39,773 bases of DNA from Lachnospiraceae bacterium. Its GTDB lineage: Bacteria > Bacillota > Clostridia > Lachnospirales > Lachnospiraceae. The stretch covers positions 1 through 39,773 of the forward strand of contig JAEEKC010000111.1 of NCBI GenBank assembly GCA_016282215.1. The letters are read 5' to 3'. Below, piece by piece: positions 31,867 to 39,773 of the stretch (positions are counted from its first letter, which is position 1; each line of letters begins with the position of its first letter). Position numbers and translations under genes: made by a program. Below the pieces are notes generated by a model, which saw nothing but the letters and a program-made list of their open reading frames with translations, did no database searches and was not told where the DNA came from.

Positions 31867-33574
31867 TTTTCGTCCCCTTATAACGGATTGCCAGCATAGT
31901 CAGGTCATCAAACTGCGGTGCGCTGCCCACGAATCCGTCCACGCCTTCCTTCATCTGCCGGATCAGACCCTTTGCGTCGGCCTGCGGATCTTTGTTGATC
32001 GCCTGTATCATCCGCTCCGTACCGAAGAGTTCCTGGTCTGCGCTGGTGGCTTCCGGCGCACCATCGGTGTAAACAAATACCGCACCACCGGGCTCTATCG
32101 TAAATTCATAATCATGGTAAGACATGCCCTCCATGCCGCCTACGATAAAGTCATGCTTGTCTTTAAAGATCTCGAATTTCTCACCGGGTTTCTGAATAAA
32201 CGGATACTCATGACCGGCATTGGCCGCAATGACATGGCCGGTGGAAATCTCCAAAATGCCCAGCCATACGGTCACAAACATATCCTCTTCGTTGTTCTTG
32301 CAGATCTGATCATTTACCTGCTCAAGCGCTTTCCCCGGGCTGACCCCCATCATCACGTTATTGGCGATCAGGATCTTGCTCATCATCATAAACAGTGCTG
32401 CCGGTACGCCTTTGCCGGAAACATCCGCGATCACCAGGGCCAAATGATCCTCGTCGATCAAAAAGAAATCATAAAAGTCTCCGCCCACTTCCTTTGCCGG
32501 AGTCATGGATGCGAAAATATCAAACTCATCCCGCTCCGGGAAGGCCGGAAATACGCTCGGCAGCATGGAGGCCTGAATCTTCGTTGCCACGTTCAGCTCT
32601 GCGCCGATCCTCTCTTTTTCTGCGGTCACGGCTGTCAGATCCTTGATATACTGCTCGATCCTGATGGTCATGTCACTGAAGGAATAGGCCAGAGACGTGA
32701 TCTCGTCATCGGTCTTGAATTTGCTGACATCCGTTTTGATCCTGCCGCTCTGATAGGAATCCACCGTATCCGTCAGATCCCCAAGGGGCCGGATCACGAT
32801 GCGGCGGATATACAGGATCATCAGTACAACAACAAAAAGCATGCTCATTAGCTGTACCCCAACGATGGCCATAATGCCGCCCCGGATCCGTCTTCCGAGA
32901 TCCTCTACGATGAAATCCGCCTCCACCATGGCTACCATCTTTCCATTCGAATCAAAGAGAGGCGCCCAGGCGCAGACCGGTTTTCCGTATCCCGCATCCT
33001 GTCCGTATACAATGCCGGTGGAAGCACGCTCCGCCTTGATATCCGGTACCAGGATATCATAATCCCTGTCCAGATATTCATAAACATCTCCGGGCTTTGC
33101 TATGACGGAGGCATCATCTGCGTCAGACTGTCCTTCCACCAGATATGTAAAACTGGTATCGCCGGGCTTGTAAATATACAGATACTGGATTCCGGAAAAA
33201 TCCGTCTTGATCTGATTGAGCATGTTTTTCACTTTCACATACTCCGGATCATTTTCATCCAGTGTTTCGGAAAAATCCCTGACCCAGTCGCCGTCCAGTT
33301 CATGTGCCAGCATCCGTGTCAGTTCCTGCGCCTTTTCACTGTACTGGGTATAATAGATATTCTGGATGGAATTGACACTGATACAGGTAATAAAAACCGC
33401 CATCACCGCCATCAGCAAAATAAGTGCCGTGGTAATCCTTCTGTTCAGGCCTTTTGTGACACGTGTCCCACTCTGTCCCCTGTCACTGCTTTCCCTCTCG
33501 GCAGATCCGTTGTTTTTGAATTCCCGATTTTCCGACTCATTTTTTGCCAATTCTTTCTTCTCCCGCTCTTTCAT
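31853..33574 (-). CDS. RsbU/SpoIIE-type PP2C phosphatase with extracellular sensor and HAMP
   Basis: This 573-residue protein has a charged cytoplasmic N-terminus, a membrane helix (about 50-72), an extracellular Cache-like sensor (about 75-225), a second helix and HAMP domain (about 230-320), and a SpoIIE phosphatase domain (about 330-570). Phosphatase motifs are EVGGDFYDFF, ADVSGKGVPAALFM, NAGHEYP and YTDGAPEA. Such enzymes usually dephosphorylate anti-sigma-factor antagonists; no such partner is in the window. A start 51 bases upstream is open, but the ATG at 33574 overlaps the GNAT stop as ATGA and has AAGGTG just upstream, so 33574 is chosen. Confidence 0.92.
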   Translation of the reverse strand: MKEREKKELAKNESENREFKNNGSAERESSDRGQSGTRVTKGLNRRITTALILLMAVMAVFITCISVNSIQNIYYTQYSEKAQELTRMLAHELDGDWVRDFSETLDENDPEYVKVKNMLNQIKTDFSGIQYLYIYKPGDTSFTYLVEGQSDADDASVIAKPGDVYEYLDRDYDILVPDIKAERASTGIVYGQDAGYGKPVCAWAPLFDSNGKMVAMVEADFIVEDLGRRIRGGIMAIVGVQLMSMLFVVVLMILYIRRIVIRPLGDLTDTVDSYQSGRIKTDVSKFKTDDEITSLAYSFSDMTIRIEQYIKDLTAVTAEKERIGAELNVATKIQASMLPSVFPAFPERDEFDIFASMTPAKEVGGDFYDFFLIDEDHLALVIADVSGKGVPAALFMMMSKILIANNVMMGVSPGKALEQVNDQICKNNEEDMFVTVWLGILEISTGHVIAANAGHEYPFIQKPGEKFEIFKDKHDFIVGGMEGMSYHDYEFTIEPGGAVFVYTDGAPEATSADQELFGTERMIQAINKDPQADAKGLIRQMKEGVDGFVGSAPQFDDLTMLAIRYKGTKNDEG

Positions 33575-34143
33575 AACACACCTTCGTTTTTTGTGACTCT
33601 GATGATCTCCATCACGGCGCCGCATTTGCAGTTTTGCCCGCAGATGGGACAGGAAATACCATAGCGGTGGGCGTCTTTGTAAAACATGGGGATCTCTCTT
33701 TTCCAGATCACTTTTCCCATCTTCTCATAGATCCGCCTTGCCGGACAGCTTCCGTCCGGATAGACCCAGATCTCCACCGCAAAGGCTTCGATCCCACGCT
33801 TTTTTAACATTTCCAGGTTCCAGGCTGCCATCTGCCCTGCGATCCCCCGGCCCCGGTGATCCTTTGTCACCATCATGGCATCCACCGTTGCCACAGACAG
33901 TCCGGTAGTCTCTTTTTTCAGTTCTTCTTCCAAATCCGGATGAGGACAGGTCAGAGCAATGCCATCCTGAAAACTGAAATATCCTGCCGTTTCGCCCTCT
34001 GATACTGCACGACATCCATAGTAAATCCCGGCGTCGAAGGTTGCTTTGATGGCGTTTCTGACTTTTTCTCCACTGTTTAAATAGGTTTCATAATACCGTG
34101 TGATCTCATCAAGATCCTCTCCGGTAATACTTTTCAATTCCAT
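33571..34143 (-). CDS. GNAT-family N-acetyltransferase
   Basis: This 190-residue protein has the acetyl-CoA-binding motif in DHRGRGIAGQM after the strand TVDAMMVTK, as in GNAT enzymes. The C-terminus carries a Cys-rich tail (CPICGQNCKCG) that could bind zinc. The substrate is unknown. An in-frame GTG at 34173 directly follows the upstream stop, but GAGGAT lies nine bases before the ATG at 34143, so that start is preferred. It sits between the sensor-transporter and phosphatase genes, coupled to the latter by a four-base overlap. Confidence 0.85.
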   Translation of the reverse strand: MELKSITGEDLDEITRYYETYLNSGEKVRNAIKATFDAGIYYGCRAVSEGETAGYFSFQDGIALTCPHPDLEEELKKETTGLSVATVDAMMVTKDHRGRGIAGQMAAWNLEMLKKRGIEAFAVEIWVYPDGSCPARRIYEKMGKVIWKREIPMFYKDAHRYGISCPICGQNCKCGAVMEIIRVTKNEGVL

Positions 34144-34173
34144 TTTGTTTCGATCCTCGATACAATGAGTCAC

Positions 34174-37068
34174 TTATTGGTATCTCTTCCGGTCCGTCTT
34201 GATTCCCGCGATATAAAGCCCCGTAAAGAACAGCAGCAAAATGCAGAATATGGCGATGCCGTTTCGATAACCCAGTAGCAGAAGCGCACCGTAAACCATA
34301 GGGCCGATGGTCTGGCCTAAGTTCTCAAACACAGAATAAATGCCCATGGATTTCCCGTTGCCATATTGCGCACTGTCCGGCAGTTCTTCGAAATAGGTAT
34401 ACTGACAGGTATAGGCAAAGGAGGTGATGGCCGACAGCATGAACGCGCCCAGCACCGCCGTTATCAGCGAAGGGATCAGGACAAAGAGCAGCATATTCAG
34501 TCCCATGGCCACGCTGCCGATGATAATACTGCCGAAGGTGCCGAAACGGCGGATCACATAATTTGATATATAAGGGCCGATATAGAGCACCAGCAATCCG
34601 CAAAGCATGTAAAGCTGTCCGATCCGCTCCTCGGAAAAACCGTTTTCCGCTGCAAACATGGGGAAAAAATATTCACGATAGGATATGGATGCCATAAAGG
34701 GTACCAGGATCAGTACCAAAAAGCCCAGCACCCGTCTGTTGAAGAAAAAGACAGGGAAACTGATCCGCGGTTTATCTTCCTCCCCGGATGCCTCGTCCGG
34801 TCTGACTTCTTTGCTCTTTTTACATAAAAGGAAAACAGGCAGCATAAAGCACGCCGCTACGGAATAGGCAAGCCGGCTTCCGCCGATGGGGAATAACAGG
34901 GAGGCCAGCCCGGCTCCTACGGTCAGGCCGGACAGAATTCCCGCCATCACATCCGCGAAGGCCTGTGCCACAGCCTCGGTTCCTTCTGCCATAGCCGCCA
35001 TTGCATTACAGGTCACATTGATCAGCCCAAGTCCGATACCCATAAACACATTGCCGATCAACAGCCCGAAGTAATTACCGAAAACGGCACAGATCACAAA
35101 ACCGGAAACCTCAATGGCCACACCGGTCAGAAGCGTCATTTTACTGCCCTTTTTCTCAGCCAAATGCCCGCCAACAGCCGCAAAAACAGCCATCATCAAA
35201 AGATTGGCTGACAGTGGAAGACCTGCACCCACACTGTCCGGCACGAAAAGCTGTCCGTGATAATGCTTAGCCGCAAGCACTGTGATAAAACTGTCCTGCA
35301 GCGTTGCCGCCGCATAGGAAAACAGAATGATGGTCCGAAGCGGAATCAGTTGTGTAATATCTGCCTTTGCCAGGTTCACAAGCTCCCTTTTCCTTTCATA
35401 AAAACCCAGCAAAAAGAGTCCTTCGACGATCAGCATCACCATAACTGCCGAGGAACAAAAGACTGACAAAATGATATTAAGGGTCTCGGAGCGTCTTTCT
35501 GCCGTGCGGTAACTTAAGTCCGTACCGATCTCGAGGATCGAAACGCACTCTCCCGCCTCATTTTCCACCGGCGTCAGAACGTAGAGCCACTGCCCGTCCG
35601 CGTCCGTGCTCTTCAGCGCAAAAGATCTTCTCGTATTGTAGACATCCATATAGTAGGTGTCATCCATCCGGCCGAAGGGTTCGCAGCACATGACTGTATC
35701 ATAATAGTTCATCAGATAACAGAGTTTCCCCTCCTCAACCTTGTAAAAGACATAATAATAGTCTTTTCCTTCCTTCATGGTTTCCGCCATCAGAAGGTCG
35801 AGTTTTTCCCGCAGCTGCAGATAGGAGGAGCTGGCATAATCGGATTCCGAAGTGATCCGCGATAAAAGATCCACATCCAGATTGTTGACGATCAGATCCG
35901 TGACCAGTTTCATGTCGCTGACATCCCAGACATCTTCTTTCCGGTGCTGTTCACTGATCAGGGACCAGGCGATAAAACTCGATACCGAAAGTACTGCCAG
36001 CACCACTGCTGCCATACGCAGGGCTGATTCGTGATAGGTCAGTTTCACAATGGCCGCAGGCAAAAACCGAAGCAGCCAGGTCAGGATAACCGCCGAAAGC
36101 ACGATCGCCATCCAAAGAAGAACCGTGATATAAAAGCCCTTGTATCCGATCTTCGCGACATAGGCGCTCTTTGGACTGCCTGACTGCGCATGTGTGATCT
36201 CATAAAAACTGATCAGGTCACAGCAAAGCACATTGTCACCGTCCGCAGATACGCTCAGGGCATTCAGTTTCAGATCGTCCTCGCGGTAAACGGTCGTCAG
36301 GCTCGTTACATCATCTTCTTTTAACCGGCACAGCCTGCCGCCGTAAAAATCGGAAAAGTATACCCATCCGTTTTCTGCACAGATTCCCTGCGGCATCAGA
36401 TGCTCCGCATCGCTCCCAAGCGTCTCCCAGGTATTGCCGCTGCCGGCTGCAAGCCGCACGCCGCCTCTTTTTGTGGCAATGGCGATATATCCGGTGGACA
36501 GATCCGCCGAAGCATCATTGAGCACATCGCCGCAATAAATGCTGCGGATCACACTGACATCCTCTCCTGCCACCAGCCGCAGTACCAGCCCATAATCATC
36601 CTGCTGCAGGACATACAATCCTTCATCCGCCGCCTTGATCTCAAAGATCCTGTCATCGCCTGTATAAATCTGCCTGTATTTACCGCCGCTGTATTCAATG
36701 ACGCGGTATTGCTCTAGTGTGCCGTCATCAGTCTCGATATAGGCAATATCCGAAATATATAAAACGCTTTTGCCGTTCGAAAAGCCTTCCGTCACGCTCT
36801 GGGCATAGTAAAACCTGTCGTTCCTGCCGCCGATGATCCTTTTTTCGAGCACACCATCCCGGCCGATCACATTGATCACGGTCTTTCCTTCATCGATCAC
36901 ATACTTCCTGCCGTCCTGTCCGTAGATCGCCTCAGCGGCTGTGGTAAACTCATAACTACGGCCCAAAAACAGCCCCGACCGGTTCACGTATACGACAGAC
37001 AAAAGTGCGATCAGCAAGGTCAGCAACGCGATATCGATATAAAGTTGTTTTTTACTCTTCGTTTCCAA
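34174..37068 (-). CDS. Propeller-like domain + Cache-like sensor fused to an MFS transporter
   Basis: This 964-residue membrane protein combines a signal-anchor helix (about 9-28) and an extracellular propeller-like region (about 35-300; NHL-style unit QGICAENGWVYFSDFYGG). Two helices (about 310-370), a Cache-like extracellular region (about 375-520) and a further helix follow. The last 400 residues are a 12-helix MFS module (about 565-955). Normal MFS transporters have about 400 residues, so more than half is added sensor. The start is TTG at 37068 with a poor ribosome binding site; no other start fits before the first helix. It is the first gene of the seven-gene operon, and its upstream DNA is cut short by IS66. 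Confidence 0.8.
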   Translation of the reverse strand: METKSKKQLYIDIALLTLLIALLSVVYVNRSGLFLGRSYEFTTAAEAIYGQDGRKYVIDEGKTVINVIGRDGVLEKRIIGGRNDRFYYAQSVTEGFSNGKSVLYISDIAYIETDDGTLEQYRVIEYSGGKYRQIYTGDDRIFEIKAADEGLYVLQQDDYGLVLRLVAGEDVSVIRSIYCGDVLNDASADLSTGYIAIATKRGGVRLAAGSGNTWETLGSDAEHLMPQGICAENGWVYFSDFYGGRLCRLKEDDVTSLTTVYREDDLKLNALSVSADGDNVLCCDLISFYEITHAQSGSPKSAYVAKIGYKGFYITVLLWMAIVLSAVILTWLLRFLPAAIVKLTYHESALRMAAVVLAVLSVSSFIAWSLISEQHRKEDVWDVSDMKLVTDLIVNNLDVDLLSRITSESDYASSSYLQLREKLDLLMAETMKEGKDYYYVFYKVEEGKLCYLMNYYDTVMCCEPFGRMDDTYYMDVYNTRRSFALKSTDADGQWLYVLTPVENEAGECVSILEIGTDLSYRTAERRSETLNIILSVFCSSAVMVMLIVEGLFLLGFYERKRELVNLAKADITQLIPLRTIILFSYAAATLQDSFITVLAAKHYHGQLFVPDSVGAGLPLSANLLMMAVFAAVGGHLAEKKGSKMTLLTGVAIEVSGFVICAVFGNYFGLLIGNVFMGIGLGLINVTCNAMAAMAEGTEAVAQAFADVMAGILSGLTVGAGLASLLFPIGGSRLAYSVAACFMLPVFLLCKKSKEVRPDEASGEEDKPRISFPVFFFNRRVLGFLVLILVPFMASISYREYFFPMFAAENGFSEERIGQLYMLCGLLVLYIGPYISNYVIRRFGTFGSIIIGSVAMGLNMLLFVLIPSLITAVLGAFMLSAITSFAYTCQYTYFEELPDSAQYGNGKSMGIYSVFENLGQTIGPMVYGALLLLGYRNGIAIFCILLLFFTGLYIAGIKTDRKRYQ

Positions 37069-37179
37069 AACCGGTATACCCGCTTACTTTTTATCACATT
37101 CTGATCGCGTCGCAGTTCCCATCCCACATTTATCTAATCATTTGTAAACGGTACATAATCGGTACCACCCTAAATCCAA

Positions 37180-37195
37180 GCCGCCCGGCGGCGGC
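37180..37195 (-). terminator. Hairpin after tnpC
   Basis: GCCGCC-gccg-GGCGGC begins four bases after the tnpC stop on the minus strand. It is followed by TTGGATTT, a weak T-tract. The adjacent GGTAC-cgattat-GTACC palindrome lies inside the IS end. Confidence 0.4.
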
Positions 37196-37198
37196 AGA

Positions 37199-38791
37199 TT
37201 ATTTTTTCTTGTGACAGCACTCCGGTAATGAAGCCGACCAGGGAAGGAGTTCTTCGCAGAAACGTCGATCTGTATCTTCCATGTGGTTCGGTATTACCGT
37301 AAGAACGTGCTTAATGTATTCGTACACATTCAGGTTGTTTGCTTTTGCTGTTTCAACTAGACTGTATATGATGGAACTGGCCTTGGCTCCGGATATCGTA
37401 TCGATCATGACAAAGTTTTTCTTTCCGATACAGAATCCACGAATAGCCCGCTCGGCACAGTTATTATCAAGCGGTACATCGGGATCATCCAGGAACACCC
37501 TAAGGTATTTTTCCTGGCTTAGTGAATAGGCAATTCCTTTCGCGGTCTTGTTCTTTGCAGATGTACGGTGTTCGTTTTTATGACACCACGCAAAGTAGGC
37601 CTCAACAAGAGGTTTGACCGTAAGCTGTCGCTTAAGCAGACGTTCTTCCGGTGGAAGGCCCTTCAGGGCGTTGTCCGCATTATATATTGCCTGTATCATG
37701 GCCAGGGCTTTGTATGCGAGGCTTCCTTTTTGAGCTCCCTTCGCCATTGCTTTCAGGGCTTCGTCATATCGTCGCCTTGCGTGCGCATAGCAGCCGGCTA
37801 TCTTTAGATCCTCGCGTTCTTTTTCAAGCTTGTGATAGACTTGATAGCCATCTGTTACACATACCCCGGAGAAATTCCTGAGGAACTCTCTCGGGTGAGA
37901 CGCGTTCCGCGTCTTTTGGTACTCATACAGGACAATCGGGTGTTCGTGATTCATTCCGGTCCGGTACACCCACATATAACTTTTGGATCCGGCCGGCCGG
38001 TCATCCTTGTTTACCAGCACCGGTGTTTCGTCTGCCTGCAGTACATGGTAATCATACATCTTTTCATGCAGGTAGTCATACAGGATTGACAAATACCTTT
38101 CGGCGCTTGCTATGGTCCACCTGGCCATTTCCTGCCTTGTGATATCAAGGCCATCGGACTCGAACTGTTTCTCGATCCGATAGAACGGAACGGCATTTAC
38201 ATACTTGGCATTTATGATGCCTGCTTCCAGCGAAGGAGAGACAAGACTGTTTCTCATAAGGTATGCCGGAAATTTCGCTTTTACCATGCGTTCACTCTTT
38301 TTGCCGGAGTAGACGCCGACATGTATCTCTTCAAGGCCCACCTTGGCGGGTACGAAATAATAACGTTTTATCACTTCGTCAGGAAGTGTTTTATATCCTT
38401 CATCACCAAACTCGTCATTCAGTTCTTCCTCTGACATGTAGTACTTAGTGGTTTCAACTACTTCGAGTTTGGACAGATCGGCTTCTTTCTTTCCCTGGGG
38501 CCGTTTGGCTTTCAAAGGTGCGGGGGCTTCTTTGGCTTCCTCGTCCTTTACAGCCTCAGCCTCGTTGAAGAATGCGATGTTTTCATCATTCTCAAAGAAT
38601 GAGATTTGGCCATCAATCTCGAAGGATTCGGAAGAGCGCCCAAACCGGTGGCGTTTTGCATCAACGACTTCTTCCATGAACTTTTGGAGTTTGTCATCAA
38701 GCTTTTTGTATTCTTCCTGCTGGGAAAGAATGATGTTGACCAGATCAGCGTGATCGAGTTTATTCAATTGCTCAGCGGATAAATGTTTCAT
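37199..38791 (-). CDS. tnpC: IS66 transposase TnpC
   Basis: This 530-residue protein is the IS66 DDE transposase. It has a coiled N-terminus with KRHRFGRSSE, a basic/acidic linker, then catalytic motifs: Asp in LQADETPV, Asp in VCVTDGYQVYHKL, and Glu in NNCAERAIRGFCIGKKNF. It is full length and shows no frameshift, so it is probably functional. It is preceded by its own TATAAT box. Confidence 0.95.
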   Translation of the reverse strand: MKHLSAEQLNKLDHADLVNIILSQQEEYKKLDDKLQKFMEEVVDAKRHRFGRSSESFEIDGQISFFENDENIAFFNEAEAVKDEEAKEAPAPLKAKRPQGKKEADLSKLEVVETTKYYMSEEELNDEFGDEGYKTLPDEVIKRYYFVPAKVGLEEIHVGVYSGKKSERMVKAKFPAYLMRNSLVSPSLEAGIINAKYVNAVPFYRIEKQFESDGLDITRQEMARWTIASAERYLSILYDYLHEKMYDYHVLQADETPVLVNKDDRPAGSKSYMWVYRTGMNHEHPIVLYEYQKTRNASHPREFLRNFSGVCVTDGYQVYHKLEKEREDLKIAGCYAHARRRYDEALKAMAKGAQKGSLAYKALAMIQAIYNADNALKGLPPEERLLKRQLTVKPLVEAYFAWCHKNEHRTSAKNKTAKGIAYSLSQEKYLRVFLDDPDVPLDNNCAERAIRGFCIGKKNFVMIDTISGAKASSIIYSLVETAKANNLNVYEYIKHVLTVIPNHMEDTDRRFCEELLPWSASLPECCHKKK

Positions 38792-39077
38792 ACAATAGCC
38801 CTTTTCCTTATAGGTCTATTATACCGCAAACCCGCTGTTTTGGCTAATTGACGGCTCTTTGGGATTCGTCAATTTGCCTATAAATGTAACGCTGCCACTG
38901 CGATCATACAAGCCTGTATTTCTAAGGCTTTTCAACAGAAACCGAAGCCGTTATTGTACAATTACGCCGCTCACAGCCACCGCCATTACGAGATCCTCAC
39001 GAATTCGATGGCGATTATGCACCTTGAAAACCCGGTAAAACGAAGCTGAAAATTTCTACGTTTTGCACAAAAGATTT
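38792..39077 (-). promoter_or_regulatory. 286-base gap between tnpB and tnpC with a promoter and hairpins
   Basis: No open frame of note is present. A perfect TATAAT (38818-38823) on the minus strand would drive tnpC; its -35 is poor. Just upstream, AATTGACG...CGTCAATT (38846-38874) forms an 8-bp inverted repeat, and AAGCCT...AGGCTT forms another near 38910. These could be sites controlling tnpC. Confidence 0.45.
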
Positions 39078-39440
39078 TTAAGCAATCTCCGGCGGTGCCT
39101 TGATTTCAGCTATCGGATGTTTGGCCACAACGTCGAAGCCCTCCATAAGGAGACGGTATTGATCATGGGTTATCTGCATTGCTTCATCTGCAGACCTCGG
39201 CCAGCTGAACGCTCCGATTTCAAGGCGTTTATACAGGAGAAGGAATCCATCTCCTTCCCAGAGAAGGCCTTTGATACGATCCGTCCTTCTGCCGCAGAAA
39301 AGAAAAAGGACATTCTTTTCAAAGGGATCCAGCTTATATTTGAACTTTACGATCGATGCAAGACCATCTATTCCTTGGCGAAGGTCGGTGTAACCTACTG
39401 CAAGTACGATTTTGGAAAAACCCGAAGCATCATTTAACAT
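39078..39440 (-). CDS. tnpB: IS66 accessory protein TnpB
   Basis: This 120-residue protein has the IS66 Orf2 signature: YTDLRQGIDGLASIV, LFLFCGRRTDRIKGLLWEGDGFLLLYKRLE and a W-containing tail. It is required with TnpA and TnpC for transposition. It overlaps the end of tnpA by 11 bases and is complete. Confidence 0.95.
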   Translation of the reverse strand: MLNDASGFSKIVLAVGYTDLRQGIDGLASIVKFKYKLDPFEKNVLFLFCGRRTDRIKGLLWEGDGFLLLYKRLEIGAFSWPRSADEAMQITHDQYRLLMEGFDVVAKHPIAEIKAPPEIA

Positions 39441-39773
39441 TTGCAGCCACCTCCATGAGCGAAAGAAGGAGTTGCCTGGAGGTAGAAGAATTCACATCAA
39501 TTCTTATGCTTCCTATGGAAACGACAGCTTCAGTGTGAAAACTATCAGTATCAGCTTTCCGCGAGACCAATGGTGCTTGCTGCGGCTCCCTGATCTCAAC
39601 GAATTCGATGTTTTGCGACTCAAGAACGGACGTCCTAACTTTCCGCAGCCAATAATAATACGCATTAATGGAAAGACCATGCGCCTGGCAGTATTCCATG
39701 ATCGTCATGCCGCTGGAACTTCTGTCCTTAAAAATCTCCGTCCATTCGTTGAGCCGGATCTGATTTACTGCAA
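39430..39773 (-). CDS. tnpA: IS66 accessory protein TnpA (N-terminus beyond window)
   Basis: The visible reading frame runs from the right edge. It includes RLNEWTEIF, SSSGMTIMEYCQAHGLSINA and YYYWLRKV, which match the helix-turn-helix N-terminal part of IS66 TnpA. An internal ATG at 39708 is not the true start, because family-like sequence continues upstream of it to the window edge. The C-terminal half is less conserved. Confidence 0.85.
   Translation of the reverse strand, partial: AVNQIRLNEWTEIFKDRSSSGMTIMEYCQAHGLSINAYYYWLRKVRTSVLESQNIEFVEIREPQQAPLVSRKADTDSFHTEAVVSIGSIRIDVNSSTSRQLLLSLMEVAANVK

Larger units (their letters stand above)
37144..39773 (-). mobile_element. IS66-family insertion sequence (right end outside window)
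   Basis: The element carries the IS66 gene order tnpA-tnpB-tnpC on the minus strand. Its left end is placed at GTAAACGGTAC (37144) because IS66 ends typically begin GTAA; this is supported only by that motif and its position after tnpC. The opposite end and the expected 8-bp target duplication cannot be checked here. Confidence 0.8.

Noticed and set aside
31649..32851. Plus-strand reading frame of 400 codons
   Set aside because: Antisense to the BMP lipoprotein and SpoIIE phosphatase genes, which carry recognisable motifs; no ribosome site or domain is seen.
33575..33625. Longer start for the SpoIIE phosphatase
   Set aside because: It would overlap the GNAT gene by 55 bases and add an Arg/His-rich stretch; the ATG at 33574 has a ribosome site and an ATGA overlap.

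Overview
The window looks like a chromosomal segment of a Gram-positive anaerobe of the class Clostridia, most likely Lachnospiraceae. The clues are an rpmG-secE-nusG-rplK block, a bifurcating-type [FeFe] hydrogenase operon (hydC-hydB-hydA), BspA-type leucine-rich and fibronectin-III surface proteins, strong AGGAGG ribosome binding sites and several large multidomain sensor proteins. The family assignment rests on gene content and style, not on a search. Every gene I accept is on the minus strand, so transcription runs from high to low coordinates.

Layout from left to right. 1-1436 holds rplK (cut by the window edge), nusG, secE and rpmG; their promoter reads straight into a branched RNA-like fold (1494-1619). 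1702-6777 is one giant exported protein with BspA repeats, a papain-like peptidase domain, twelve acidic Trp repeats, a 20-unit Arg-Met-Arg-Phe array and C-terminal leucine-rich repeats. 6958-9915 is a large charged helical protein of unknown function. 10039-12765 is a two-gene unit: a zinc-ribbon/helix-turn-helix protein and a membrane GGDEF-EAL protein whose GGDEF half is degenerate. 12926-13510 is a rhomboid protease. 13637-17801 is the three-subunit NADH-linked [FeFe] hydrogenase. 18097-19953 is a fibronectin-III surface protein. 20161-23936 is a coupled pair, a 946-residue helical protein and an M15 peptidase lipoprotein.

24125-37068 is a tightly packed seven-gene signalling operon in the order of transcription: a membrane protein joining a propeller-like domain, a Cache-like sensor and an MFS transporter; a GNAT acetyltransferase; an RsbU/SpoIIE-type phosphatase; a BMP-family lipoprotein; a FliB-like Cys-rich protein; a hybrid kinase with HPt; and a hybrid kinase ending in a DegV fatty-acid-binding domain. 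37144 to the right edge is an IS66-family insertion sequence (tnpA partial, tnpB, tnpC), whose end lies about 75 bases upstream of that operon.

Two things look most like undescribed biology. The first is a leader motif present in five copies (12791, 17825, 19977, 20029, 23963), always in sense and always just before the ribosome binding site of four unrelated transcription units. The second is the seven-gene operon with its MFS-sensor and kinase-DegV fusions. No tRNA, rRNA or CRISPR array was found, and no gene-free stretch exceeds 300 bases; the longer gaps (1437-1701, 17802-18096, 19954-20160, 38792-39077) are described in the features.
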